This document shows, piece by piece, positions 25,034 to 32,843 of a stretch of 64,000 nucleotides of DNA. Origin of the DNA: Variovorax sp. UMC13 (GTDB lineage Bacteria > Pseudomonadota > Gammaproteobacteria > Burkholderiales > Burkholderiaceae_C). Where the stretch lies: contig NZ_LZZW01000040.1 in the NCBI RefSeq assembly GCF_014170375.1, positions 62,001-126,000 on the forward strand, read 5' to 3'. Under the pieces are notes generated by a model that worked only from the letters and a program-made list of their open reading frames with translations, did no database searches and was not told the origin of the DNA. The position numbers were made by a program, and so were the translations under genes. Numbering within the stretch: the stretch's first letter is position 1; each line of letters opens with the position of its first letter.

Positions 25034-26212
25034 TCAGCTGCGCGCCCCGATCGGCACGAACACCAGGTCTTCCGGACCGGTGTAGTGGGCGCTCGGCCGG
25101 ATGATCTTGTTGTCGACGCGCTGCTCGATCACGTGGGCCGCCCAGCCGCTGGTGCGGGCGATCACGAAGAGCGGCGTGAACATGGCCGTGGGCACGCCCA
25201 TCATGTGATAGCTCACCGCGCTGAACCAGTCCAGGTTGGGGAACATCTTCTTGACCTCCCACATCACCGACTCGAGCCGCTCGGCGATGTCGTACATCTT
25301 GGTCGAGCCGGCCGCGTCGGACAGCTGCCGGGCCACGCCCTTGATCACCACGTTGCGCGGATCGCTGACCGTGTAGACCGGGTGGCCGAAGCCGATCACC
25401 ACTTCCTTGGCCTCCACGCGCCGGCGGATGTCGGCCTCGGCCTCATCGGGTGCGTCGTAGCGCTTCTGGATCTCGAAGGCCACCTCGTTGGCGCCGCCGT
25501 GCTTAGGCCCGCGCAGCGCGCCAATGGCGCCAGCGATCGAGGAGTACATGTCGCTGCCGGTGCCGGCGATCACGCGCGCGGTGAAGGTCGAGGCATTGAA
25601 CTCGTGCTCGGCGTAGAGGTTCAGCGAGGTGTGCATGGCGCGCACCCAGGCCTCGGATGGCTTCTCGCCGTGCAGCAGGTGCAGGAAGTGGCCGCCCATG
25701 GAGTCGTCGTCGGTTTCCACCTCGATGCGCTTGCCCTGGGTGCTCCAGTGGTACCAGTACAGCAGCATCGAGCCCAGCGAAGCCATGAGCCGGTCGGCGA
25801 TGTCGCGCGCGCCGGGCAGGTTGTGGTCGTCCTTCTCGGGCAGGATGCAGCCCAGCGCCGAGACGCCGGTGCGCATCACGTCCATCGGATGGGCGCCGGC
25901 GGGCAGGCTCTCGAGTGCGCTCTTCACGCTCGCGGGCAGGCCGCGCATGGCCTTGAGCCGCGCCTTGTAGGCCTTGAGTTCGGCCCGCGTGGGCAGCTTG
26001 CCGTGCACCAGCAGGTGCGCGATCTCCTCGAACTCGCAGACCTCGGCGATGTCCAGGATGTCGTAGCCGCGGTAGTGCAGGTCGTTGCCGGTGCGGCCGA
26101 CGGTGCACAGCGCGGTGTTGCCCGCGGTCACGCCCGACAGGGCGACGGACTTCTTGGGCTTGAAGGCGGCGGCCGGTGCGGCGCGCTCGGTCAGGGTGGT
26201 CGTGGTGGTCAT
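25034..26212 (-). CDS. prpC: 2-methylcitrate synthase
   Basis: A 392-residue citrate synthase-family enzyme that condenses propionyl-CoA with oxaloacetate. Catalytic features: His in YAEHEFNAST, His in VIGFGHPVYT, and the aspartate region further on (YHMMGVPTAMFTPLFVIARTSGW). The short N-terminus beginning FKPKKSVALSGVTAGNTALCTVGR is typical of PrpC and not of the hexameric GltA. Its ATG overlaps the TGA of the preceding thioesterase gene by four bases. Second gene of the prp operon. Confidence 0.94.
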   Translation of the reverse strand: MTTTTTLTERAAPAAAFKPKKSVALSGVTAGNTALCTVGRTGNDLHYRGYDILDIAEVCEFEEIAHLLVHGKLPTRAELKAYKARLKAMRGLPASVKSALESLPAGAHPMDVMRTGVSALGCILPEKDDHNLPGARDIADRLMASLGSMLLYWYHWSTQGKRIEVETDDDSMGGHFLHLLHGEKPSEAWVRAMHTSLNLYAEHEFNASTFTARVIAGTGSDMYSSIAGAIGALRGPKHGGANEVAFEIQKRYDAPDEAEADIRRRVEAKEVVIGFGHPVYTVSDPRNVVIKGVARQLSDAAGSTKMYDIAERLESVMWEVKKMFPNLDWFSAVSYHMMGVPTAMFTPLFVIARTSGWAAHVIEQRVDNKIIRPSAHYTGPEDLVFVPIGARS

Positions 26213-26604
26213 GCGGTTTCCTTGTCCAGGTAAGAACGGTCGATGGCGGCGGGGCGTCCGGCGGCGTCGATCGCCACCATCTCGAACACGCCCTTGAGAA
26301 CCTCTTCCGCGGGAATGCCGGGGCTGTCGGCCAGGCCGGTCACGCACACGGTCATCGAGCTGCGGCCGATGCGGCTGACCCAGGCGCGCAGCGTGAGCTG
26401 GTGGCCCACCGGAACCGGGGCGAGGAAGTCGGCGCGCGTCACGCCGGCCATCACCACCTCGCGCTGCGCGAGCCCGCGCGCCGCCAGGAAGGCGGCCTTG
26501 GTCATGAGCTGCAGCCCCTGCCCCGCGAACAGCGTGCCGCGGTGATTGGCGTGGGCGGGCAGCACCAGTTCGTGCAGCGCGGTGGTTCCAGCGGGTGGGT
26601 TCAT
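26209..26604 (-). CDS. Acyl-CoA thioesterase, hotdog fold
   Basis: A 131-residue hotdog protein of the YciA/acyl-CoA hydrolase type with the signature LVLPAHANHRGTLFAGQGLQLM (Asn/His and Gly around the CoA site) and GVTRADFLAPVPVGHQL. It is the first gene of the prp operon, translationally coupled to prpC. In this position it could hydrolyse excess propionyl-CoA or methylcitryl-type CoA esters and so protect CoA pools (inference). A thioesterase is not a standard prp operon member. Confidence 0.88.
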   Translation of the reverse strand: MNPPAGTTALHELVLPAHANHRGTLFAGQGLQLMTKAAFLAARGLAQREVVMAGVTRADFLAPVPVGHQLTLRAWVSRIGRSSMTVCVTGLADSPGIPAEEVLKGVFEMVAIDAAGRPAAIDRSYLDKETA

Positions 26605-26652
26605 GGCCTCGCAATCTACGCAAAGGCCTGCATCGACGGAAGGACTGAAAAG

Positions 26653-26698
26653 GCGAATCTGTGCGAAGTGAAATCCGCGAATTTGCGAAGCTTGCGAA
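26653..26698. promoter_or_regulatory. GCGAA repeat cluster upstream of the prp operon
   Basis: Five copies of GCGAA start at 26653, 26663, 26677, 26685 and 26694, the last three in a TTTGCGAAGCTTGCGAATT context. They lie 50-100 bases before the thioesterase start, between it and the lysR gene. Repeats of this kind suggest cooperative regulator binding; the protein is unknown. Confidence 0.45.
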
Positions 26699-26772
26699 TT
26701 GGCAAAGGCCGCTCAGGCTGCGGGCGAAGCGTCGATGCGGCACGGGGGCGCTTCAGCGCACGCCCGCGCGGC

Positions 26773-27693
26773 TCACTTGCGCGGGTCGCCCGCGCTCAGC
26801 ACGCGCCGGATCTCGTCGGCCACCAGGTCGATCAGCGCATGGGTGGCGGCACTCAGCGGCCGGCGCTTGTGGCTGACGCGCACCACGTGCCGCACGATGC
26901 GCGGCGACAGGATCGGGCAAACCGACAGCGTGCCCTCGTTGACCGCGCGCTGCACCACGATGCGCGGCAGGATGGTGGCGAAGCGCGAGCGCTCCACCAA
27001 GCGAACGATGGTGCTCAGCACGTCGATCTCGAACTTGGGCGCGAGCACGATGCCCTCCTGCCGGGCGGAGGCCTCCAGCACGCCGCGCAGGCCATGCCGG
27101 CGCGTGGGCAGCACCAGGTCCAGGTCGAGTTCGGGCAGCCGTGCGAGCCGCACGTTGGCGGGCAGGCGCGGGCCGTGCTCGGCGCTCGTGACCAGCAGCA
27201 TGTCTTCCTCGGCCAGCGACTCGGTGGCCAGCGAGAGCTTGGCGCGCGGCTCGTTGATGATCGCGACGTCGAGCTGGCCGCTGGTCACCCAGTCGATCAG
27301 CATGGCGCTGTAGCCGACCGAGACCGTGACCTCCACGTGCGGATAGGCTTCATTGAAGCGCGACAGCGCATCGGGCAGCACGCTCTCGGCCACCGAGGAG
27401 ATCAGGCCCAGCGACACATGCCCCGTGACCACCTCGCTGCGCTGCGCGAGCTGTTCGCGCGCGGTGTCGATGTCGCGCACGATGGGCAGGAACAGCCGGT
27501 ACATGAGCCGCCCGTGCGCGGTGGGCGCCATGCCGCGCCGCTTGCGCTCGAACAGGGGCTGGCCCAGCTCTTCCTCCAGCTTCGCGATCTGCATGCTCAG
27601 CGTGGGCTGGACCACGTCGAGCCGCTTCGCGGCCTGCGTCATCGAGCCGTCTTCGAAGAGCGCGAGAAAGTACTGAATCTGCCGGAGGTCCAC
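26773..27693 (-). CDS. LysR-family regulator upstream of the prp operon
   Basis: A 306-residue LysR protein (MDLRQIQYFLALFEDGSMT, HTH QPTLSMQIAKLEEELG) with a GTG start at 27693. It precedes the prp operon in the same direction with a 168-base gap containing the GCGAA repeats, so it is a candidate regulator of propionate catabolism in place of the usual PrpR sigma-54 activator, which is absent here. It may instead belong to the aldehyde dehydrogenase gene upstream. Confidence 0.88.
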   Translation of the reverse strand: MDLRQIQYFLALFEDGSMTQAAKRLDVVQPTLSMQIAKLEEELGQPLFERKRRGMAPTAHGRLMYRLFLPIVRDIDTAREQLAQRSEVVTGHVSLGLISSVAESVLPDALSRFNEAYPHVEVTVSVGYSAMLIDWVTSGQLDVAIINEPRAKLSLATESLAEEDMLLVTSAEHGPRLPANVRLARLPELDLDLVLPTRRHGLRGVLEASARQEGIVLAPKFEIDVLSTIVRLVERSRFATILPRIVVQRAVNEGTLSVCPILSPRIVRHVVRVSHKRRPLSAATHALIDLVADEIRRVLSAGDPRK

Positions 27694-27768
27694 GCGGGCC
27701 TTGTGGTGTGAGATCGCCCGGAGGCGCGGGTGAAGCGCGATTGTAGAAGGCGCCCGCGCAGCCTTGGC

Positions 27769-29208
27769 TCAGGCCGTGCCCACCTGCTGGTAGATGTGCT
27801 TGATCTCCTGGAAGTCGATCAGCGCGTCGTAGCCGTGCAGCCGGCCGAGGCCGCTGCGCCGGTAGCCGCCCGTCTCGGCCTCGGCGAAGAGCTTGTTGTG
27901 GTCGTTGATCCAGACCGTGCCGTTGCGCAGCGCGCGGGCCACGCGCATCGCGCGCGCGCCGTCGCGCGTCCAGACGCTGGCCGACAGGCCGAACTCGGTG
28001 TGGTTGGCGCGCGCGATGGCCTCGCGCTCGTCCTCGAAGCGCTCCAGCACCAGCAGCGGGCCGAAGATCTCCTCCTGCACGAAGAAGGCCCGCGTGTCGC
28101 GGTGCGCCACCAGCGAGGGGTGCACGAAGTTGCCTTCGCGCCGGCCGCGCAGCAGCACCGCGTCGGCCGCCTGCAGCGCATCGTCGATGCGCTGCCCCAC
28201 CAGCCGGGCCGCATCGGCGTCGATCAGCGGCCCGATCTGCGCGCCCTCGATCAGGCCCGGCGCCACGCGCTGCGCGGCCAGCGCCGCGGTCAGGGCCTGC
28301 TGCATGGCCTCGTACTGGCGCGCATGCACCAGCACGCGCCGCGCGGCCGTGCACTGCTGGCCGCTGATGATGGTGGCGGCCACCGCGATCGCGGCCGCCG
28401 TCTGCTCGACGTCGGCGTCCTCGAACACCAGGCAGGCCGACTTGCCGCCGAGCTCCAGCGACAGCTTCTTCATGGTGGGCGCGGCCGCGGCCATGATGCG
28501 CTGGCCGGTGGCGTTGGAGCCGGTGAAGCTCAGCACGTCCACCTCGGTGCTCTCGCTCAGGTACTGCGCCACCGCGTGGCCGTCTTCGCTCACCAGGTTG
28601 ACCACGCCGGGCGGCAGGCCCTCGCAGGCATGCAGGGCCTCGATCACGCGCGCGGTGATCAGCGCCGTCTGCGGCGCGGGCTTGATCACCGTGGTGCAGC
28701 CCGCGGCCAGGGCCGGGGTCAGCGAACGGATCAGCAGCACCACCGGCGCGTTCCACGGCACGATGATGCCGGCCACGCCCGCGGGTTCCTTGAGCAGGGT
28801 CGAGTAGGCGCCGGGCTCGACCTCGAACACATGGCCCGGCATGTAGCGCGTCAGGCCCGCGTAGTAGCGGATCTCCGACACGGCGCCCGCGATCTCGCCG
28901 CGCGACTGCGCGAGCACCTTGCCGTTCTCGCGGGTCAGCAGCTGCGCCAGCGGCTCGGCCTGCGCCTCCAGCCGGTCGGCCCAGCGCAGCATCACCAGTT
29001 GGCGCAGGCGCGGGTTCTGCGACCAGCCCGGCAGCTCGAAGGCCCGGCGCGCCGCGGCCACGGCCGCTTCGGCGTCGCCGCGCTCCGAGGCCGCATGGCG
29101 ACCGAGCGGCGCGCCGTCGGCCGGGTCGTGGCGGTGGCCCCATGCGCCACCGGCCGCGGGCTGCCAGCGGCCGTCGATGAGGTTGAGGGCGTCCTGTGGA
29201 GTGCTCAT
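27769..29208 (-). CDS. NAD(P)-dependent aldehyde dehydrogenase
   Basis: A 479-residue aldehyde dehydrogenase. The catalytic glutamate is in KLSLELGGKS and the catalytic cysteine in SGQQCTAARR; cofactor-site motifs are IIVPWNAPVVL and FTGSNATGQ. Its end, GGYRRSGLGRLHGYDALIDFQEIKHIY, is closely similar to that of the second ALDH at 48941. It lies 33 bases downstream of the diiron protein gene in the same direction, so it probably oxidises the aldehyde made by that enzyme system. Substrate unknown. Confidence 0.92.
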   Translation of the reverse strand: MSTPQDALNLIDGRWQPAAGGAWGHRHDPADGAPLGRHAASERGDAEAAVAAARRAFELPGWSQNPRLRQLVMLRWADRLEAQAEPLAQLLTRENGKVLAQSRGEIAGAVSEIRYYAGLTRYMPGHVFEVEPGAYSTLLKEPAGVAGIIVPWNAPVVLLIRSLTPALAAGCTTVIKPAPQTALITARVIEALHACEGLPPGVVNLVSEDGHAVAQYLSESTEVDVLSFTGSNATGQRIMAAAAPTMKKLSLELGGKSACLVFEDADVEQTAAAIAVAATIISGQQCTAARRVLVHARQYEAMQQALTAALAAQRVAPGLIEGAQIGPLIDADAARLVGQRIDDALQAADAVLLRGRREGNFVHPSLVAHRDTRAFFVQEEIFGPLLVLERFEDEREAIARANHTEFGLSASVWTRDGARAMRVARALRNGTVWINDHNKLFAEAETGGYRRSGLGRLHGYDALIDFQEIKHIYQQVGTA

Positions 29209-29241
29209 GCTGTGTCGATGTGGGTGCGGGAATCGGGGGTT

Positions 29242-29973
29242 TCAGTCGACCAGCGCGGCCGCTTCCTTTTCCAGGTCCTGCTGGACGTACACGCGGAAGA
29301 GCTCCGCGGTGTAGAGCAGGCGCATCTGCGCGCCGACCTCGCAGGCCTTGAGGCAGGCGGCCTGCAGCTCCGGCGTGTCGGCATACTCGATCACGATCTG
29401 GTAGCCACGCTCGCCGTGGATCTCGTCGGACACGATGTGCAGGTCGAAGAACTCGACCTCCTCGTCGGTGAACTGGTACTGGTCGCGCAGCGTCGGCGCC
29501 TGCTTGCGGTAGATCGAGGGCACCTGCGACTCCAGCCCCACCACGATGCCGGCCACCGCAATGATCGGGTTCTCGCGCATGGCCATCGAATAGCACCAGC
29601 TCTGCAGGCCGCGCGTCGAGGGCAGCATGTTGTCCGGATCGGTCACCCGCGCGCGGGAGGAACCGCAGGCTTCCGCAAAACGGATCAGCAGGTCGGTGTG
29701 GCGGTCGCCGCCGATCTCTTCCTCGTACATGTTGGCCAGCATGAAGTCCTTGACCTCGAGCAGGTGGGCCGGCGTGCGCGCGTAGATGAAGCCCAGGTAG
29801 TCCGCGAACGGGCCCACGTAGTGGTAGTGGTTCTCGGCCCAGCGCGCCAGGTGGGCGCGCGAGAGCCGGCCCTCGGCCCAGGCGATGCTGAACGGCGACT
29901 TGTTCGCGCTCTTGCCCCGCACCTTTTCCTCGAGTGCGTGGCGGAAATCTTCCTTGCTCATCAATGCGGTCAT
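29242..29973 (-). CDS. Heme-oxygenase-like diiron protein (PqqC/CADD/UndA-type fold)
   Basis: A 243-residue, all-helical protein of the iron-containing redox enzyme family. All six ligands known from CADD, UndA and SznF-type proteins are in register: E85 and H92 (YEEEIGGDRH), E148 (VGLESQVP), and H179, D183, H186 (FFDLHIVSDEIHG). That predicts a dinuclear iron site activating oxygen. PqqC-like cofactorless enzymes lack this set. Upstream across a 260-base divergent promoter lie two ferredoxins and a reductase, and downstream an aldehyde dehydrogenase, suggesting a multicomponent oxygenase that yields an aldehyde. Start ATG 29973; ATG 29961 is also possible. Substrate unknown. Confidence 0.85.
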   Translation of the reverse strand: MTALMSKEDFRHALEEKVRGKSANKSPFSIAWAEGRLSRAHLARWAENHYHYVGPFADYLGFIYARTPAHLLEVKDFMLANMYEEEIGGDRHTDLLIRFAEACGSSRARVTDPDNMLPSTRGLQSWCYSMAMRENPIIAVAGIVVGLESQVPSIYRKQAPTLRDQYQFTDEEVEFFDLHIVSDEIHGERGYQIVIEYADTPELQAACLKACEVGAQMRLLYTAELFRVYVQQDLEKEAAALVD

Positions 29974-30233
29974 GGGGTGGTCCTTTGTGGGTCTGAACGG
30001 AGGTCCGCGGCCACCGAGAGGCGCACGGCACGGGGCCTTTTTCGGGCTTGTCGTGATCCTATGGACAGCCGATGCAAACCGTCCACTCCTATCAATATTT
30101 CTGATGCCACGCATCGGCGGCGCTGATGTGGTTTGACGCGCGCAGGGCTTCGCTTCGACATTAGCCCTCGAGCCCTGGCGCCGACCGATGCGGCCCGAGC
30201 GCCCCACCCCGCGACCCATGGAACCGATTGCCC
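29974..30233. promoter_or_regulatory. Divergent control region of the diiron oxygenase system
   Basis: This 260-base gap separates the leftward diiron gene from the rightward ferredoxin operon. CCGATGC occurs at 30069-30075 and 30185-30191 and inverted (GCATCGG) at 30111-30117; GATGC-CAC-GCATC at 30103-30115 is a perfect 5-3-5 dyad. The part around 30060-30105 is the most AT-rich and likely holds the promoters. Regulator unknown. Confidence 0.5.
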
Positions 30234-30539
30234 ATGCCCAAAGTTGTGATCCGTAAAGACGGCCAGTGCCACGAAGGCGAGGTGCGGCCCAACACCAACC
30301 TGGTGGTGCGCGCCGGCATCAAGCAGTTTCCTTTTCCGCACCTCGACTACGGCTGCGGGATGGGCAAGTGCTCCAAGTGCATGTGCAGGGTCCTGCGCGG
30401 CGCCGAGCACCTGGCCGAGCCCAACTGGAAAGAGAAAAAGCAACTCGGCGCGCAGCTCGATGCGGGCTTCCGGCTGGCCTGCCAGCTCTGGATCCACCAC
30501 GACATCGAGATCAGCCAGGGCGAGAGCGCGCCCACCTGA
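30234..30539 (+). CDS. [2Fe-2S] ferredoxin, plant/adrenodoxin-like fold
   Basis: A 101-residue ferredoxin. Cys41, Cys46, Cys49 and Cys83 have the C-x4-C-x2-C-x33-C spacing of a [2Fe-2S] cluster (YGCGMGKCSKCMCR ... LACQLW); Cys51 is extra. It carries electrons between a reductase and an oxygenase or similar acceptor. It is the first gene of the rightward operon. The ATG at 30234 gives MPKVVIRKDGQ; a TTG two codons earlier is in frame but less likely. Confidence 0.9.
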   Translation: MPKVVIRKDGQCHEGEVRPNTNLVVRAGIKQFPFPHLDYGCGMGKCSKCMCRVLRGAEHLAEPNWKEKKQLGAQLDAGFRLACQLWIHHDIEISQGESAPT

Positions 30540-30558
30540 CACCCCACCGACCCCTCCC

Positions 30559-30885
30559 ATGGCCTCTGCATACGTGATCCTCACGAACAAGGACGGGCAG
30601 TTCCGCACCGAACTGTGCGACGGACTCCATGCCGTCGAAGCCCACGACTATTTCTTCTGCGGCCAGCGGCGCGCGCGCTTCGTGATCGCGCAGCTGCAGC
30701 GGCCGGTGAAGGTCGCGATCGTGGAAGACGGCGATCCGCCCCTGCGCAATCTCGTGCCCTCCAAGTTCCTGCCGGGCTTCGACACGCTCGAGGCCGCGCG
30801 CGAGGAACTGTCGCAGCTCGTGAACTTCGGGACCCTGGACGTGCGCCTGCTGCGCATCGACGCATCAGAACTCGACCGCCCATGA
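30559..30885 (+). CDS. Unrecognised 108-residue protein inside the ferredoxin operon
   Basis: A 108-residue soluble protein starting MASAYVILTNKDGQF. It has two cysteines (20 and 34) but no cluster motif, an aromatic patch (HDYFFCG) and a conserved-looking PPLRNLVPSKFLPGF segment. It is sandwiched between the two ferredoxin genes and overlaps the second by four bases (ATGA), so it must be made in step with them. It could be a coupling, assembly or substrate-binding subunit of the oxygenase, comparable in size to small regulatory subunits of diiron monooxygenases, but I recognise no family. Confidence 0.7.
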   Translation: MASAYVILTNKDGQFRTELCDGLHAVEAHDYFFCGQRRARFVIAQLQRPVKVAIVEDGDPPLRNLVPSKFLPGFDTLEAAREELSQLVNFGTLDVRLLRIDASELDRP

Positions 30886-31199
30886 TCAGCATCACCTTCA
30901 TCACCAACGACCACAAGGTCCTGACCGCGCCCGAGAACAGCAACCTGCTGCGGGTTTCGCTGCGTGGGCAGGGCGGCATTCCCTTCAAGTGCGGCGGCGG
31001 CCTGTGTGGCACCTGCAAATGCCGGATCGAGCGCGGCCTGGAACATGCCGACACGGTGAAGCCCAAGGAGCGCAAGCACCTGTCGGAGGCCGAGCTGGCA
31101 CAGGGCTACCGCATGGCCTGCCAGACCTTCGTCGGCGGCGACGTCAGCGTCTCCTGGTCCCCCGCCCCTTCCCCCACCCGAAACGGCAGCGTCCCATGA
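30882..31199 (+). CDS. Second [2Fe-2S] ferredoxin
   Basis: A 105-residue ferredoxin with Cys37, Cys42, Cys45 and Cys80 (FKCGGGLCGTCKCR ... MACQTF), spacing C-x4-C-x2-C-x34-C, and Cys47 extra as in the first ferredoxin. The two are paralogues but clearly diverged, so they may serve different steps, for example one to the oxygenase and one to another acceptor. Its start overlaps the preceding gene and its stop overlaps the reductase start, which shows tight coupling. Confidence 0.9.
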   Translation: MISITFITNDHKVLTAPENSNLLRVSLRGQGGIPFKCGGGLCGTCKCRIERGLEHADTVKPKERKHLSEAELAQGYRMACQTFVGGDVSVSWSPAPSPTRNGSVP

Positions 31200-31969
31200 C
31201 CGACCCCGACAGCTTCTCCGTCCGCGTGCTCGCACGCACGACCGTCGCCACCGACACCGTGGCCTTCTTCCTCGAGCGCCCCGCGGGCTTCGAGTTCGAG
31301 GCCGGCCAGTTCGTCAGCGTGCAGCTGGCCGGCTTCGACACCCCCGAAGATGGCTCCGACGACGGCGAGCGCATGCTGTCGATCGCCAGCGCGCCGCACG
31401 ACCCGCAGCTGATGATCGCGATGCGCATGCGCGACACGCCCTTCAAGCGCCACCTGTCGGCCTGCGCGGTCGGCAGCGAAGGCGCCAGCGTGCTGCTGAG
31501 CCCGGCGATGGGCGACTTCGTGCTGCCCGCGGACCCGACCCGGCCGCTGGTGATGCTGGCCGGCGGCATCGGCATCACACCCTTCTTCAGCATGCTGCGG
31601 CACCTGCAGCACGAGGCCGCGGCCGGCAGGCCGACGCCGCCCGTGACCCTGCTCTACGGCAACCGCACGCCCGATCTCGCGGCCTGGGGCGACGAACTCG
31701 CGCGGCTCTGCGCCGAGCTGCCATCGCTGCGCGTGGTCCATGTGATCGCGGAACAGGGCGAGGCTTCGCTGCCTGAGACTGCACTCGGGTCTGCCACGCG
31801 CCCCGGACTCATCACGGCCGACGTCATCCAGCAGGAAGTGCCTGACTGGCAGGCCTGCCACTACTACATCGTCGGACCGACGGCGATGGTCGCGGCCATG
31901 CAGGACTGCCTCGACGCCTGCGGCGTGTCGCCCGAGCAGGTGGCGATCGAATTCTTCGCCGGCTATTGA
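31196..31969 (+). CDS. FNR-type ferredoxin-NAD(P)H reductase
   Basis: A 257-residue flavoprotein with a flavin-binding barrel (GQFVSVQLAG, then RMLSIASAP, the variant of RxYS) and a nucleotide-binding domain (LAGGIGITPFFSML, YYIVGPTAMVAAM), ending in the aromatic-containing FFAGY typical of this family. It lacks a fused ferredoxin domain, so the two separate ferredoxins are its likely partners. It overlaps the preceding ferredoxin gene by four bases. Together they would carry electrons from NAD(P)H to the diiron enzyme. Confidence 0.92.
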   Translation: MTDPDSFSVRVLARTTVATDTVAFFLERPAGFEFEAGQFVSVQLAGFDTPEDGSDDGERMLSIASAPHDPQLMIAMRMRDTPFKRHLSACAVGSEGASVLLSPAMGDFVLPADPTRPLVMLAGGIGITPFFSMLRHLQHEAAAGRPTPPVTLLYGNRTPDLAAWGDELARLCAELPSLRVVHVIAEQGEASLPETALGSATRPGLITADVIQQEVPDWQACHYYIVGPTAMVAAMQDCLDACGVSPEQVAIEFFAGY

Positions 31970-32004
31970 GCCGCCCCTCTGTCCAGCACTTCAGGACGCT
32001 TTCC

Positions 32005-32823
32005 ATGCAGACCCTCTCGGAGCTCATCCCCCTGCCCTCGGCCGCCGGCCAGATCGCGGTGCATCGCCACGGCGACCCCCGCGCACCGGCCGTCTACATG
32101 GCGCACTCCATCCTCTCGAGCAGCGCCATGTGGACGGCACAGGCGGCGCTGCTGACCTCGCGCGGCTGGCAGGTGCTCTGCGCGGACACGCGCGGCCACG
32201 GCGACTCGGTCGCCCACCAGCCGCCCGCCACGATGCAGCAACTGGTCGACGACACGGTCGCGGTGCTCGACGCGCTCGGGCTCGAAAAGGTGCACTACGT
32301 CGGCCTGTCGCTGGGCGGCATGAGCGGCTTCGGCCTGGCGCTGGCGCATGCCGACCGGCTCGACAGCCTCTGCCTGTGCGCCGCGCGCGCCGACATGCCG
32401 CCCGAAGCCGCGGCGCCCTGGGACGAGCGCATCGCCACCGCCGAGCGCGAAGGCTGCGCCGCACTCGCCCAGCCCACGCTGGAACGCTGGTTCGGCCGCG
32501 CCTTTCTCGACGCGCATCCCGACACCGCGCAGCGCCTGCTGCAGGTCGCGGCATCGACCTCGGTGACGGGCTTCGTGGGCTGCGCGCGCGCCATCCAGGG
32601 GCTGGACTACCTCGCACGCGTGCACGAGATCGCCCTGCCCACCACCTTGATCGTCGGCGCCAACGACGGCGTGCTGCCGCAGGCCATGGCCGAGATCCAG
32701 CGGCGCATGGCCGGCTCCATGCTCGATGTCATCGCCCAGGCCGGGCACCTCCCCAACATCGACCAACCCGCCGCCTTCGACGCCGCCCTGCTGCGGCACC
32801 TCGGGACGCCCGAACGGCGCTGA
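32005..32823 (+). CDS. Alpha/beta hydrolase (3-oxoadipate enol-lactonase-like)
   Basis: A 272-residue alpha/beta hydrolase with the nucleophile elbow GLSLGGMSG, the acid in LIVGANDGVLP and the histidine in AQAGHLPN. It resembles PcaD-type enol-lactonases and related esterases. It is 35 bases after the reductase and probably the last gene of the ferredoxin operon. It could hydrolyse an ester or lactone formed by the oxygenase system (inference). ATG 32005 chosen; an ATG 13 codons earlier overlaps the reductase end. Confidence 0.9.
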   Translation: MQTLSELIPLPSAAGQIAVHRHGDPRAPAVYMAHSILSSSAMWTAQAALLTSRGWQVLCADTRGHGDSVAHQPPATMQQLVDDTVAVLDALGLEKVHYVGLSLGGMSGFGLALAHADRLDSLCLCAARADMPPEAAAPWDERIATAEREGCAALAQPTLERWFGRAFLDAHPDTAQRLLQVAASTSVTGFVGCARAIQGLDYLARVHEIALPTTLIVGANDGVLPQAMAEIQRRMAGSMLDVIAQAGHLPNIDQPAAFDAALLRHLGTPERR

Positions 32824-32843
32824 GGTTCGCGGGCCGCGCGGAG

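Noticed and set aside
22250..26233. 1327-codon frame antisense to acnD and prpC
   Set aside because: It is the mirror frame of conserved enzymes; no recognisable domain, start context or ribosome site.
29242..29973. PqqC (PQQ synthase) or TenA thiaminase
   Set aside because: All six diiron ligands are present, which those enzymes lack, and there are no pqq or thiamine genes nearby.
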